A stretch of DNA of 48,527 bases from the NCBI GenBank assembly GCA_009919985.1, contig RGAX01000002.1, positions 1 to 48,527 of the forward strand, in the 5' to 3' direction. The position numbers were made by a program, and so were the translations under genes. This document shows, in pieces, positions 42,357 through 48,527 of this stretch. The stretch's first letter is position 1. Every line of letters begins with the position of its first letter. This stretch comes from Opitutaceae bacterium. GTDB taxonomy: Bacteria; Verrucomicrobiota; Verrucomicrobiia; Opitutales; Opitutaceae. The notes under the pieces were generated by a model, which was not told where the DNA came from, ran no database searches, and saw only the letters and a program-made list of their open reading frames with translations.

Positions 42357-44015
42357 GAGGGTGCGGTTGAGGGCGCTGACGATCGCTTTGATCGAGGCGA
42401 GCTCGATGTTGGTGTCGATGCCGGCGCCGTAAAGCGTGAGACCGCGTTCAGTCTTGATCTGAATATAACTCACGGCGCGGGCTTCGGCGCCGCGGCCGAG
42501 GGAGTGTTCGCTGTAATTGAGTACCTCAAATTTCGTGAGCGTGGTGGTGGCGAGGGCACGGACGAAAGCGTCGATCGGGCCGTTGCCGCTGCCGGTGAGC
42601 GTGTGGAGGATTCCATTAAACGTCATCTCGGCGTCGCAGGTGACGGTGCTGTCGCGCTCGGTGGTTTTGAAATGCTGGAGCACGAGCGACGGCGCGGGTT
42701 GCTCGAGGTACTCGTGGCGGAAGATCGTATTGATCTCGGCTGAGGAGAGCTCGGTGCCCTTCGCGTCGGCGCGGTCGTTGATGAGTTTGCCGATTTCCTT
42801 GTGCATGAGCTTAGGCAGCTGGAAGCCGAAGTCGTTTTCGAGAACGTACGCTACGCCGCCTTTGCCGGATTGGCTGTTGATGCGGATGATGGCTTTGTAA
42901 CTGCGTCCGAGGTCGGCGGGGTCGATCGGAATGTAGATCACGTCCCAAGGCGCGTCGGGTTTTTGGACGGCCCAGGATTTCTTGATGGCGTCTTGGTGCG
43001 AGCCGCTGAAAGCTGTAAAAACTAGTTCGCCTGCGTAGGGCTGGCGAGGCGGCACCTCTAGTTTGGTGCAACGCTCGTAGACGTCGCGCACGTGGTTGAT
43101 GTCGGAAAAATCGAGGTCCGGGTGGATACCGTGGGTGTATAAATTCAGCGCGACGGTGACGATGTCGAGATTGCCGGTGCGTTCGCCGTTGCCGAAGAGC
43201 GTACCTTCGACGCGATCAGCACCAGCGAGCAAGGCTAGTTCCGTGGCGGCGATGCCGGTGCCGCGGTCGTTGTGCGTGTGGAGAGAAATCAGCGTGCGGT
43301 CACGGCGCGTGAGGTGCGTGGCCATCCACTCGATCTGGTCGGCGTGGACGTTGGGCGTGGCGTATTCGACCGTGGCGGGGAGATTGAGAATGATTTTATT
43401 ATCAACCGTGGGCTGCCAGACGTCGGTGACCGCTTCGCAGATTTCCAGCGCGAAATCGAGTTCGGTGCTGGTGAAGCTCTCTGGAGAATATTGGAAACGT
43501 ACGTGTGTGCCCGTGGCGGCGAGGGCTGCAGTGTGCTGCTTGACCCAAGCCGTGCCGCGCGTGGCGATGGCGACGATGTCGGCGCGACTAGCGTGAAACA
43601 CATGCTGGCGCTGCGAGGGCGATGTGGAGTTGTAGAGATGGAAAATGATGTGCTTAGCGCCGCGGAGCGCCTCGCAACTGCGGATGATGAGATCTTCGCG
43701 GCATTGGCAAAGAATCTGGAGTGCGACATCGTCAGGGACGCGTTTCTCTTCGATGAGGCGGCGGCAAAAATCGAATTCGATCTGCGAGGCAGAAGGGAAA
43801 CCAATCTCGATTTCCTTGAAGCCTATTTTCACGAGTAGCTCAAAATACTCTAGTTTCTCCTCGACGCTCATGGGCTGGGCGAGGGCTTGGTTGCCGTCGC
43901 GGAGATCGACGCTGCACCACATCGGTGCACGGGTGAGCGTGCGGCTTGGCCACTGCCGGTTGAGTAGGGCTACGGGCGGGAACGGGCGGTATTTGGTGAC
44001 GGGCGCGGATTGCAT
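42348..44015 (-). CDS. leuA: 2-isopropylmalate synthase (long form)
   Basis: A 555-residue enzyme for the first committed step of leucine synthesis (2-ketoisovalerate plus acetyl-CoA). It belongs to the longer LeuA subfamily (as in Corynebacterium and yeast) by its start (KYRPFPPVALLNRQWPSRTLTRAP). The catalytic TIM barrel has SVDLRDGNQAL, EIGFPSASQIEFDFCR, SLHTHNDRGTGIAATE (metal-binding HxH) and GNGERTGNLDIV. The C-terminal regulatory domain, the last ~130 residues, is present with YIQIKTERGLTLYGAGIDTNIELAS, so leucine feedback is likely. No other leu genes are adjacent. Confidence 0.95.
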   Translation of the reverse strand: MQSAPVTKYRPFPPVALLNRQWPSRTLTRAPMWCSVDLRDGNQALAQPMSVEEKLEYFELLVKIGFKEIEIGFPSASQIEFDFCRRLIEEKRVPDDVALQILCQCREDLIIRSCEALRGAKHIIFHLYNSTSPSQRQHVFHASRADIVAIATRGTAWVKQHTAALAATGTHVRFQYSPESFTSTELDFALEICEAVTDVWQPTVDNKIILNLPATVEYATPNVHADQIEWMATHLTRRDRTLISLHTHNDRGTGIAATELALLAGADRVEGTLFGNGERTGNLDIVTVALNLYTHGIHPDLDFSDINHVRDVYERCTKLEVPPRQPYAGELVFTAFSGSHQDAIKKSWAVQKPDAPWDVIYIPIDPADLGRSYKAIIRINSQSGKGGVAYVLENDFGFQLPKLMHKEIGKLINDRADAKGTELSSAEINTIFRHEYLEQPAPSLVLQHFKTTERDSTVTCDAEMTFNGILHTLTGSGNGPIDAFVRALATTTLTKFEVLNYSEHSLGRGAEARAVSYIQIKTERGLTLYGAGIDTNIELASIKAIVSALNRTLAK

Positions 44016-44339
44016 GGCAAAACAGGAGTCGAGAGACGAAAGGTTGAACGAAGGAATGACAGGAAGCGAGCCGACGAACCGTCTAACCGCAAAACAGCGG
44101 TAACGGGATTTGCTAGCAGGCCAACGCGCGATCCACCGCTCGGCGGTGCATTAACGATCGCGCGTGTTCGTAAGTCGAAGGGCCTGAGTAAGCGTGGACA
44201 TTGCTGTAGTTTAGGCGTATCGGGCCGCGGGCGCGGGAGTCAAGGCGGGCCTTTTTAAGCCTATGACCTTGGGCCCAATGTAACCTGCCGCCGTGAAGCC
44301 CGTCTTGCGTGCTGTGTCGGGTTTCAATTTTCTTTCCCT
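44016..44339. other. 324-base gene-free gap between leuA and sigma factor
   Basis: The two flanking genes diverge, so the gap should hold both promoters. It contains a striking 40-base composite hairpin (annotated separately) and a GC-rich stretch near 44222-44280. No tRNA, T-box or convincing leucine leader peptide was seen. Confidence 0.6.
44125..44164. repeat. Composite hairpin in leuA/sigma divergent region
   Basis: CGCGCGATC and GATCGCGCG form a perfect 9-base outer stem. Inside it CACCGC-TCG-GCGGTG forms a perfect 6-base stem with a 3-base loop. The two are joined directly on one side and by a 7-base bulge (CATTAAC) on the other. Neither neighbour ends here, so it is not a simple terminator. 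A leader structure, operator or REP-type repeat are options. Confidence 0.6.
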
Positions 44340-44933
44340 ATGCCTGATGAAGAACCGTCGTTCGACGTGGCTGGCTGCTTGGTGCGCGTACGTCAACGTG
44401 ATCAGGCCGCTGCGCGTGAGCTGGTCGATCATCTTTACCCGTTGGTTATCCGCATCGTGCGTTCCCACCTCCCGCGGCGCGTCGCCGAGGAAGACCTTGC
44501 GCAAGATATTTTTCTGAAAATGTTCACCCGGCTTGAGCAATATCAGGGTGCGGTGCCGCTCACGCACTGGGTTTCACGGATCGCTGTGACGACCTGCATC
44601 GACCAACTCCGCGCGCAGAAACGCCGCCCGGAGTTTCGTTGGGCGGATCTTTCTGAAAATCAGTCCGATGTGCTCGATGCGGTGATGACCAGCGAGAACG
44701 ACGTCGCCGCCAACGACGCGCTCGCCGCGCACGAGCTCGTGCATAAACTCCTCGATCAACTCAAACCCGACGACCGCATGGTGATTCAATTGTTGGATAT
44801 GGAGCAGAAAACCATCGCCGAGATCTGCAACCTCACGGGCTGGAATACGTCTCTGGTCAAAGTGCGGGCCTTTCGGGCGCGCCGAAAATTACGAAAACTT
44901 TTTTTAGATCTGCAAAACAGGGAACACGCATGA
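44340..44933 (+). CDS. ECF-type RNA polymerase sigma factor
   Basis: A 197-residue sigma-70-family factor with regions 2 and 4 only. Region 2 is RDQAAARELVDHLYPLVIRIVRSHLPRRVAEEDLAQDIFLKMFTRLEQY, including the DLAQDIF core-binding motif. Region 4 is LKPDDRMVIQLLDMEQKTIAEICNLTGWNTSLVKVRAFRARRKLRKLF. It would direct RNA polymerase to a small regulon, probably of envelope stress type. The start of the next gene overlaps its stop by four bases (ATGA). The downstream membrane protein is in the position where an anti-sigma factor is expected. Confidence 0.93.
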   Translation: MPDEEPSFDVAGCLVRVRQRDQAAARELVDHLYPLVIRIVRSHLPRRVAEEDLAQDIFLKMFTRLEQYQGAVPLTHWVSRIAVTTCIDQLRAQKRRPEFRWADLSENQSDVLDAVMTSENDVAANDALAAHELVHKLLDQLKPDDRMVIQLLDMEQKTIAEICNLTGWNTSLVKVRAFRARRKLRKLFLDLQNREHA

Positions 44934-45235
44934 AACCTATCGAACCCGATCACTCTTGGCATCGCCTCATCGCGACTGCTCGTCGCGCGCCCGTTGAGAC
45001 GCTGGCGGCTGCGCCCTATGGTTTTGCCACGCGCATCGCCGCCTTGGCTATGGCGGCGGACCGCCCCGGGCGTTCGTTGTTTGAGCGGTTTGCGCTCCGA
45101 GCGGTTGGCGTGGCTAGCTTCTTGGCGCTCGCGAGCGTGTGCGCCAATTTTTCGGTGCTCACAGCGGAGGCTGATGAGGAAAATATCCTCATCGGAGATG
45201 ATCCTGTTGCCCTGCTACTCGGTCCTATTGAATAA
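44930..45235 (+). CDS. Small single-span membrane protein, possible anti-sigma partner
   Basis: A 101-residue protein with a soluble N-terminus (SWHRLIATARRAPVETLAAAPYGFATRIAALAM), one hydrophobic segment around residues 57-76 (AVGVASFLALASVCANFSVL) and a short acidic C-terminal tail. It is translationally coupled to the ECF sigma factor. A membrane anti-sigma factor is the contextual guess, but the zinc-binding HxxxCxxC motif of ZAS anti-sigmas is absent, so the role is unproven. The next gene starts four bases after the stop. Confidence 0.75.
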   Translation: MKPIEPDHSWHRLIATARRAPVETLAAAPYGFATRIAALAMAADRPGRSLFERFALRAVGVASFLALASVCANFSVLTAEADEENILIGDDPVALLLGPIE

Positions 45236-45238
45236 GCC

Positions 45239-45730
45239 ATGAATAAAACCTGGAAAGTTGTACTCGCGTTTACCGCCGTATTTTTGGCGGGCGCTATTTT
45301 TGGTGGTTTGCTGGCGATGCGGGCGGGCCCGCGGTTGGCGCAACGCCGTGGTGCACCCGCGCTGCCTGCGATGCCGCCGGCTGTGTTGCGACACATGGCT
45401 GATCGACTCGAGCTCACGAACGAGCAGAAGGAAAAAATCCGTCCGTTGGTGGATCGCGCTGAGGAGGAAATCCGTCAGTTGCGGCAGGTTTCTATCAAGG
45501 AAACCGGCCTGATTCTCCGCCGGCTCCAACAGACGCTCGCCGTCGAGCTCAACCCGGACCAGCGCAAGAAACTCGAAAAAATGCAGGAGCGTCAGCGCGA
45601 GTTGATGCGTGAAGAGCGCCCAGGTCTACCCCCTCCGCGCGATCGCAAGGGTGGTAAACGTGATGGCGCGACCCCGCCACCGAGGCCTTTGACGCCGGCG
45701 CCTGCGGCCGCCGAACCGTTGAATCCCTGA
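45239..45730 (+). CDS. Spy/CpxP-like periplasmic protein (heavy-metal sensor type)
   Basis: A 163-residue protein with an N-terminal signal anchor (VVLAFTAVFLAGAIFGGLLAM) and a periplasmic helical region. LELTNEQKEKIRPLVDRAEEEIRQL and ELNPDQRKKLEKMQERQREL contain the LTxxQ-type repeats of the Spy/CpxP/CnrX group. The tail is rich in Pro, Lys and Arg. Spy proteins act as periplasmic chaperones, and CnrX-like ones sense metals and control an ECF sigma factor through a membrane anti-sigma. The gene order sigma, membrane protein, Spy-like protein matches that logic, although the metal-binding residues are not evident. Confidence 0.85.
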   Translation: MNKTWKVVLAFTAVFLAGAIFGGLLAMRAGPRLAQRRGAPALPAMPPAVLRHMADRLELTNEQKEKIRPLVDRAEEEIRQLRQVSIKETGLILRRLQQTLAVELNPDQRKKLEKMQERQRELMREERPGLPPPRDRKGGKRDGATPPPRPLTPAPAAAEPLNP

Positions 45731-45810
45731 GCACGGCGCGACCTCGAGGCCGCGCTGCAAAAAGGCAAATAGTTGTTGCGCGAACCCGCCTCCGGCGCAT
45801 GGTTCGCGGC

Positions 45811-45906
45811 GGCCAGGTGCCATGCATGGGCAGGCGCGTGAACCCCGCCAGGGCCGGAAGGCAGCAACGGTAACGTCGTCCTCCTAGTGCCGTGGAGTGC
45901 CTGGCC
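45811..45906 (+). ncRNA. ffs: Signal recognition particle RNA (4.5S-type)
   Basis: GGCCAGGTGC at the 5' end pairs with GTGCCTGGCC at the 3' end. The apical part contains the conserved SRP motif GGGCCGGAAGGCAGCAACGG, with the GGAA tetraloop side and the asymmetric internal loop recognised by Ffh. Length is about 96 bases, of the small bacterial form without an Alu domain. A T-rich tail (ACTTTATTTTTG) follows as a terminator. It sits 45 bases before dnaX, an arrangement also known in other bacteria. An inverted repeat (CGCGAACC/GGTTCGCG) lies just upstream. Confidence 0.93.
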
Positions 45907-45951
45907 ACTTTATTTTTGATTTCCTCTTCTGATTCCTGAACTTTTGCGCCT

Positions 45952-47112
45952 TTGAGTACAACCGGCTACCAAGTCATCGCCCGTAAATGGCGTCCGCAAA
46001 TCTTTGCCGACGTCGTGGGGCAGGATCATGTCGTGCGGACGTTGAAAAACGCTATCGCTCGCAATCGCATTGCTCACGCGTACTTGTTTGTGGGCCCGCG
46101 CGGCACCGGCAAAACCTCAACGGCACGTATTTTTGCCAAGGCCCTGAATTGTACCGGCGGCCCCAACGCCGATTTCGATCCTGCGGATCCGGCCGTGCAA
46201 TCCATCGCGGATGGCTCGCATCTGGACGTCATCGAGATCGACGGAGCGTCCAATAACGGCGTCGAGCAAGTGCGCGATTTGCGCGAGACAGCGCGCTATT
46301 CGCCGGCACAGGGTAAATTTAAAGTCTATATTATAGACGAGGTGCACATGCTTTCGACGGCAGCGTTTAACGCGCTGCTCAAAACCCTCGAAGAACCACC
46401 CCCGCACGTGAAGTTCGTCTTCGCCACGACGGAGGTGCAAAAGGTGCTGCCGACGATCTTGTCACGCTGCCAACGTTTTGACCTAAAGCCGATTCCGGCC
46501 CCGCTCATCATCGAGCGTCTCCAGAAAATTGCGGTCGCGGAAAAGATCAAAGTTTCCCCCGAGGCGCTCGCCTGCATCGCTCGCATGGCGGACGGCGGCA
46601 TGCGCGATGCCCAGTCGATTTTTGATCAGATGATTTCGTTTTGCGGGACCGAGATCGCCGAGCCGGATGTGCTCGATGTGTACGGTCTCGTCGCAGCCGA
46701 AAAAATCGCCGAACTCGCCGCCACCCTAGCCACCGGTGATCACTCACGCCTCGTCGCCCTCGTGGACGAATGCGACTCAGCGGGCCGCGACTTAGTCAGG
46801 TTGCTCACGGATTTGCAGGAAGTGGTCCGATCGGCATTACTTGATGCGATCGCGCAAGGTGGCCGTAGCAGCAGCCTCGGCGGGGTTGCCATGACGACGG
46901 AGCAGATCACGCGCTTGCTCGACGGTCTGCGTGAAGGCGAAGGCAGCGTGAAGCTCGGGTTGGCCGAGAAAATTAATTTTGAAGTGACGTTGTTGAAGGC
47001 GATCGAAGCGAGCCGCGCGCGCGCGATTGATAGCCTCATCAAAGAGCTCGCGGCGCTGGCCGATGAAGCCCCGGAGCCGGCGGCCGCCGACAGCGAAAAA
47101 AAAAAGGACTGA
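45952..47112 (+). CDS. dnaX: DNA polymerase III gamma/tau subunit, zero-frame (gamma-like) product
   Basis: A 386-residue AAA+ clamp-loader subunit. TTG is the only plausible start ([23 protein letters not shown]). Motifs are Walker [21 protein letters not shown] near residue 47, [21 protein letters not shown] (Walker B and helicase-like region) and the sensor 1/SRC region [20 protein letters not shown]. Domain III ends around residue 365. The usual Cys4 zinc finger after Walker A is degenerate ([20 protein letters not shown], one Cys only). The zero-frame stop comes right after KKKD, encoded by ten A, and a longer -1-frame extension follows. By itself this product corresponds to the gamma form. 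Confidence 0.95.
   Translation: MSTTGYQVIARKWRPQIFADVVGQDHVVRTLKNAIARNRIAHAYLFVGPRGTGKTSTARIFAKALNCTGGPNADFDPADPAVQSIADGSHLDVIEIDGASNNGVEQVRDLRETARYSPAQGKFKVYIIDEVHMLSTAAFNALLKTLEEPPPHVKFVFATTEVQKVLPTILSRCQRFDLKPIPAPLIIERLQKIAVAEKIKVSPEALACIARMADGGMRDAQSIFDQMISFCGTEIAEPDVLDVYGLVAAEKIAELAATLATGDHSRLVALVDECDSAGRDLVRLLTDLQEVVRSALLDAIAQGGRSSSLGGVAMTTEQITRLLDGLREGEGSVKLGLAEKINFEVTLLKAIEASRARAIDSLIKELAALADEAPEPAAADSEKKKD
47096..47106 (+). promoter_or_regulatory. dnaX: Probable programmed frameshift site in dnaX (A AAA AAG within A10)
   Basis: Ten A followed by G, read as GAA AAA AAA AAG in the zero frame, give the heptamer A AAA AAG at 47100-47106 in the same phase as the E. coli dnaX slippery site. 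The zero-frame stop TGA follows two codons later. A weak SD-like GGAG lies about 20 bases upstream (farther than in E. coli). No clear downstream stem was found by eye. A run of ten A could also allow RNA polymerase slippage, as for Thermus dnaX. Confidence 0.82.
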
Positions 47113-47564
47113 TTGAGCGGTTGGAGCGGCGCCTGAGCACGGCCTTGGCTGCGTCGGCACAGTCGAGCGTTGTGGCGCGAATCAGCTCAATCGAGGCGAC
47201 GAACCGCGTGGAGTCTTTGCCGCCGGAGGCGAGCGATGCGGTTGGTGTGGCGCCATTGAGTGCGGCGGCGGTGGCGGCAGCCAGTGCTTCGGCGCATGGG
47301 ACTTTGTTTGGCGATGATGCGCCGTGGCCGACCGATGAAGCGGGCGAGACTACGTTTCTGGCTGAGACGCGCGAACGCGGTGAAACGGTCGCGGTGAAGC
47401 CAGCGGCTGCGCGCGAAGAGACGGCAGCGGAAACCGGACCTTTGCCTGCACTGGATGCGATGGTGCAACGCATCCCCGCCGAAGTACGCGAGGTCTTGGA
47501 GGAACTTTATCGGGCGAAATTCACGGCGGTGCGACGGGTGTCGGCGAAGTTTTTAAAGCAATAA
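47106..47564 (+). CDS. dnaX: dnaX -1-frame extension (tau-like C-terminal part)
   Basis: From the slippery site the -1 frame is open with no stop: [20 protein letters not shown], then an Ala/Glu-rich acidic linker, then a compact end [39 protein letters not shown]-rich third positions look coding. It is too well placed to be chance and would add about 152 residues, giving a 537-residue tau-like DnaX. In known systems this part carries the helicase- and polymerase-binding domains. The track shows it as a separate ORF at 47121, but no independent start signal was seen. Confidence 0.85.
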   Translation, partial: GLIERLERRLSTALAASAQSSVVARISSIEATNRVESLPPEASDAVGVAPLSAAAVAAASASAHGTLFGDDAPWPTDEAGETTFLAETRERGETVAVKPAAAREETAAETGPLPALDAMVQRIPAEVREVLEELYRAKFTAVRRVSAKFLKQ

Positions 47565-47610
47565 TCGTGGTGGGACGGCCCGCTTCGCTCGCGGCTATGA
47601 TGGCGCGGGC

Positions 47611-48000
47611 TCAGATGGGCCACGTGGCGCCGAGGTGAGGGCGGCCAGATAAGTCGCGCAGATAAAAATACGTTTCAGCGGATGAAATCGCGGGCGATGC
47701 GGCGACTTGGTTGCGGGCGATTGGGTGGATGAGTGCAATCGGAGCGCGGCGGTACAGTCCTTCGGTTAGACCCTCGAGTACGTCGAGTCGCGCAAGACAG
47801 GCTGGGTCAACCGACCAGAGTTCGCCGGTGACGCCGTGGTCGTCGGTCGGCGCTGCGACCAGTCCGGGATATGCGCCGAGAGAAAAAAGCGTGAAGCCCG
47901 GCGCGGTGTGGGCGGGTCCGTGGAAGGTTTGGGCGGCGAGGTGGTGGTGGTTTAAGCCGCCGCGTTTGAGGGTGCCGTAGACGAAGAGCGTCGTAGTCAT
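47611..48000 (-). CDS. Gamma-glutamylcyclotransferase-like (GGCT/AIG2 family) protein
   Basis: A 129-residue protein with the GGCT fold motifs LFVYGTLKRGGLNHHHL at the start, LGAYPGLVAAP and the catalytic Glu region LARLDVLEGLTEGLYRR. Members act on gamma-glutamyl amino acids or related amide adducts, and many are uncharacterised. It is cytoplasmic, with no signal. The start overlaps the stop of the upstream PP2C gene by four bases (ATGA), so the two are coupled. It is convergent with dnaX. Confidence 0.88.
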   Translation of the reverse strand: MTTTLFVYGTLKRGGLNHHHLAAQTFHGPAHTAPGFTLFSLGAYPGLVAAPTDDHGVTGELWSVDPACLARLDVLEGLTEGLYRRAPIALIHPIARNQVAASPAISSAETYFYLRDLSGRPHLGATWPI

Positions 48001-48527
48001 CGCGGCGCTGGGGTGCGTATAGGATTTTTGGCGCGTGGCACCTCGGGCCCGGTTGGCGCGAGGAGTTCGAAGGTGAGGGCGGTGGTGTTGTCTTGGCCGG
48101 AATTTTCGCGGATAAGTTCCTCGATGTGGCGTTCCCAGAGGCCGTCGACGAGGCCATCGGAGCAGAGGACGAAGCGGTCGCCGGGGGTGAGAGCGACCGC
48201 GCCGAATTGGGGTTCGATGAATTGGTGGCCGGCGCCGAGGGCTTGGTGGAGGGCGTTGCGCATCGGGTGGGCGCGGGCTTCTCGTTCATTAATCTGACCT
48301 TGGCGGCGGAGGTAGCCTACGTGGGTGTGATCGTGGGTGAGTTGGGTGATGCCGCCGGACTGGGGTAAATAATATAATCGACTGTCCCCGATGTGGCCGA
48401 AGTAGAGCCAGCCGGGCGTGAGCCAGCCGAGGGTGAGGGTGGTGCCCATGCCACGGCATTCTTCGTAGCTGTAGCCAAATTTGAGGAGCTCGTAGTGGAT
48501 GGCGTGGAAGACTTCCAGGAGGATGTC
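47997..48527 (-). CDS. PP2C-family serine/threonine phosphatase (C-terminal part, runs off right edge)
   Basis: The open frame continues to the window edge beyond the track start at 48449 (DILLEVFHAIHYELLKFGYS, then CRGMGTTLTLGWL). About 176 residues are visible. Metal-site motifs of PP2C phosphatases are GMGTTLT, FGHIGDSRLYYL, FVLCSDGLVDGLWE and GQDNTTAL. It would dephosphorylate Ser/Thr residues, probably opposing a Hanks-type kinase not in view. The N-terminal part, including the first metal-binding Asp motif, lies outside the window. Confidence 0.9.
   Translation of the reverse strand, partial: DILLEVFHAIHYELLKFGYSYEECRGMGTTLTLGWLTPGWLYFGHIGDSRLYYLPQSGGITQLTHDHTHVGYLRRQGQINEREARAHPMRNALHQALGAGHQFIEPQFGAVALTPGDRFVLCSDGLVDGLWERHIEELIRENSGQDNTTALTFELLAPTGPEVPRAKNPIRTPAPR

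Noticed and set aside
44016-44339. tRNA, T-box or leucine leader peptide upstream of leuA
   Set aside because: No cloverleaf, T-box core or Leu-rich short ORF could be seen. Only the composite hairpin is convincing.
47121-47564. Independent small gene downstream of dnaX
   Set aside because: The frame is continuous with the dnaX slippery site and there is no separate start signal. It is better explained as the frameshifted dnaX C-terminus.
1-48527. CRISPR array, prophage or insertion sequence
   Set aside because: No spaced direct repeats, transposase, integrase or phage structural genes were found on either strand.

Overview
The window is GC-rich, gene-dense bacterial chromosome. The gene content points to Verrucomicrobiota, most likely an Opitutaceae-type organism. 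It has secreted DUF1080 (3-keto-disaccharide hydrolase-like) proteins, a propeller protein fused to a plastocyanin-like domain, a TonB-dependent receptor, a LacI-type regulator, a GldA/F/G-DUF4340 ABC system, and starts that mostly lack a Shine-Dalgarno motif. This placement comes from protein character, not from a database search. No rRNA, tRNA, insertion sequence, prophage or CRISPR array was seen.

Layout. 1-5.2 kb: the cut-off start of a glycerate kinase gene (-), a TonB-dependent receptor, an acyl-CoA/malonyl-CoA synthetase-like gene with an internal in-frame gap, and an SGNH hydrolase. 5.2-10.4 kb (-): a tight four-gene unit of DUF1080-PA14-like protein, propeller-cupredoxin fusion, DUF1653 protein and LacI regulator. 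10.5-11.7 kb (-): clpP and a guanine deaminase gene. 11.8-22.8 kb (+): a purine/ureide catabolic operon of malate synthase, OHCU decarboxylase, HIU hydrolase, allantoate amidohydrolase, allantoinase, ureidoglycine aminohydrolase, a ureidoglycolate amidohydrolase-like enzyme and a one-chain xanthine dehydrogenase. Convergent xdhC follows. Together these would take guanine and xanthine to urate, then 5-hydroxyisourate through allantoin to glyoxylate, ammonia and CO2, with glyoxylate entering the TCA cycle as malate. Urate oxidase and a purine transporter are the missing pieces.

23.6-32.2 kb: a second DUF1080 protein, a MarR regulator, rpiB, a HAD hydrolase, a small lipoprotein, and the 2-oxoglutarate dehydrogenase operon sucA-sucB-lpd (-). 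32.4-33.1 kb: a small unknown gene and a SUI1/eIF1-like gene. 33.2-38.7 kb (-): metF behind a dyad operator candidate, and the GldA-F-G/DUF4340 cluster. 38.8-44.0 kb (-): an MFS exporter, rlmN, an alpha/beta hydrolase and leuA. 44.3-45.7 kb (+): an ECF sigma factor, a small membrane protein and a Spy/CpxP-like protein. 45.8-47.6 kb (+): the SRP RNA gene and dnaX. The right end holds a GGCT-like gene and a PP2C phosphatase that runs off the edge.

The strongest unusual signal is in dnaX. An in-phase A AAA AAG heptamer within a run of ten A sits just before the stop codon, and an open -1 frame of about 150 codons follows. This predicts short (gamma-like, 386 aa) and long (tau-like, 537 aa) products by programmed frameshifting or transcriptional slippage. 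Other points of interest are the near-complete plant-style ureide route in one operon and several dyad-symmetric intergenic elements.
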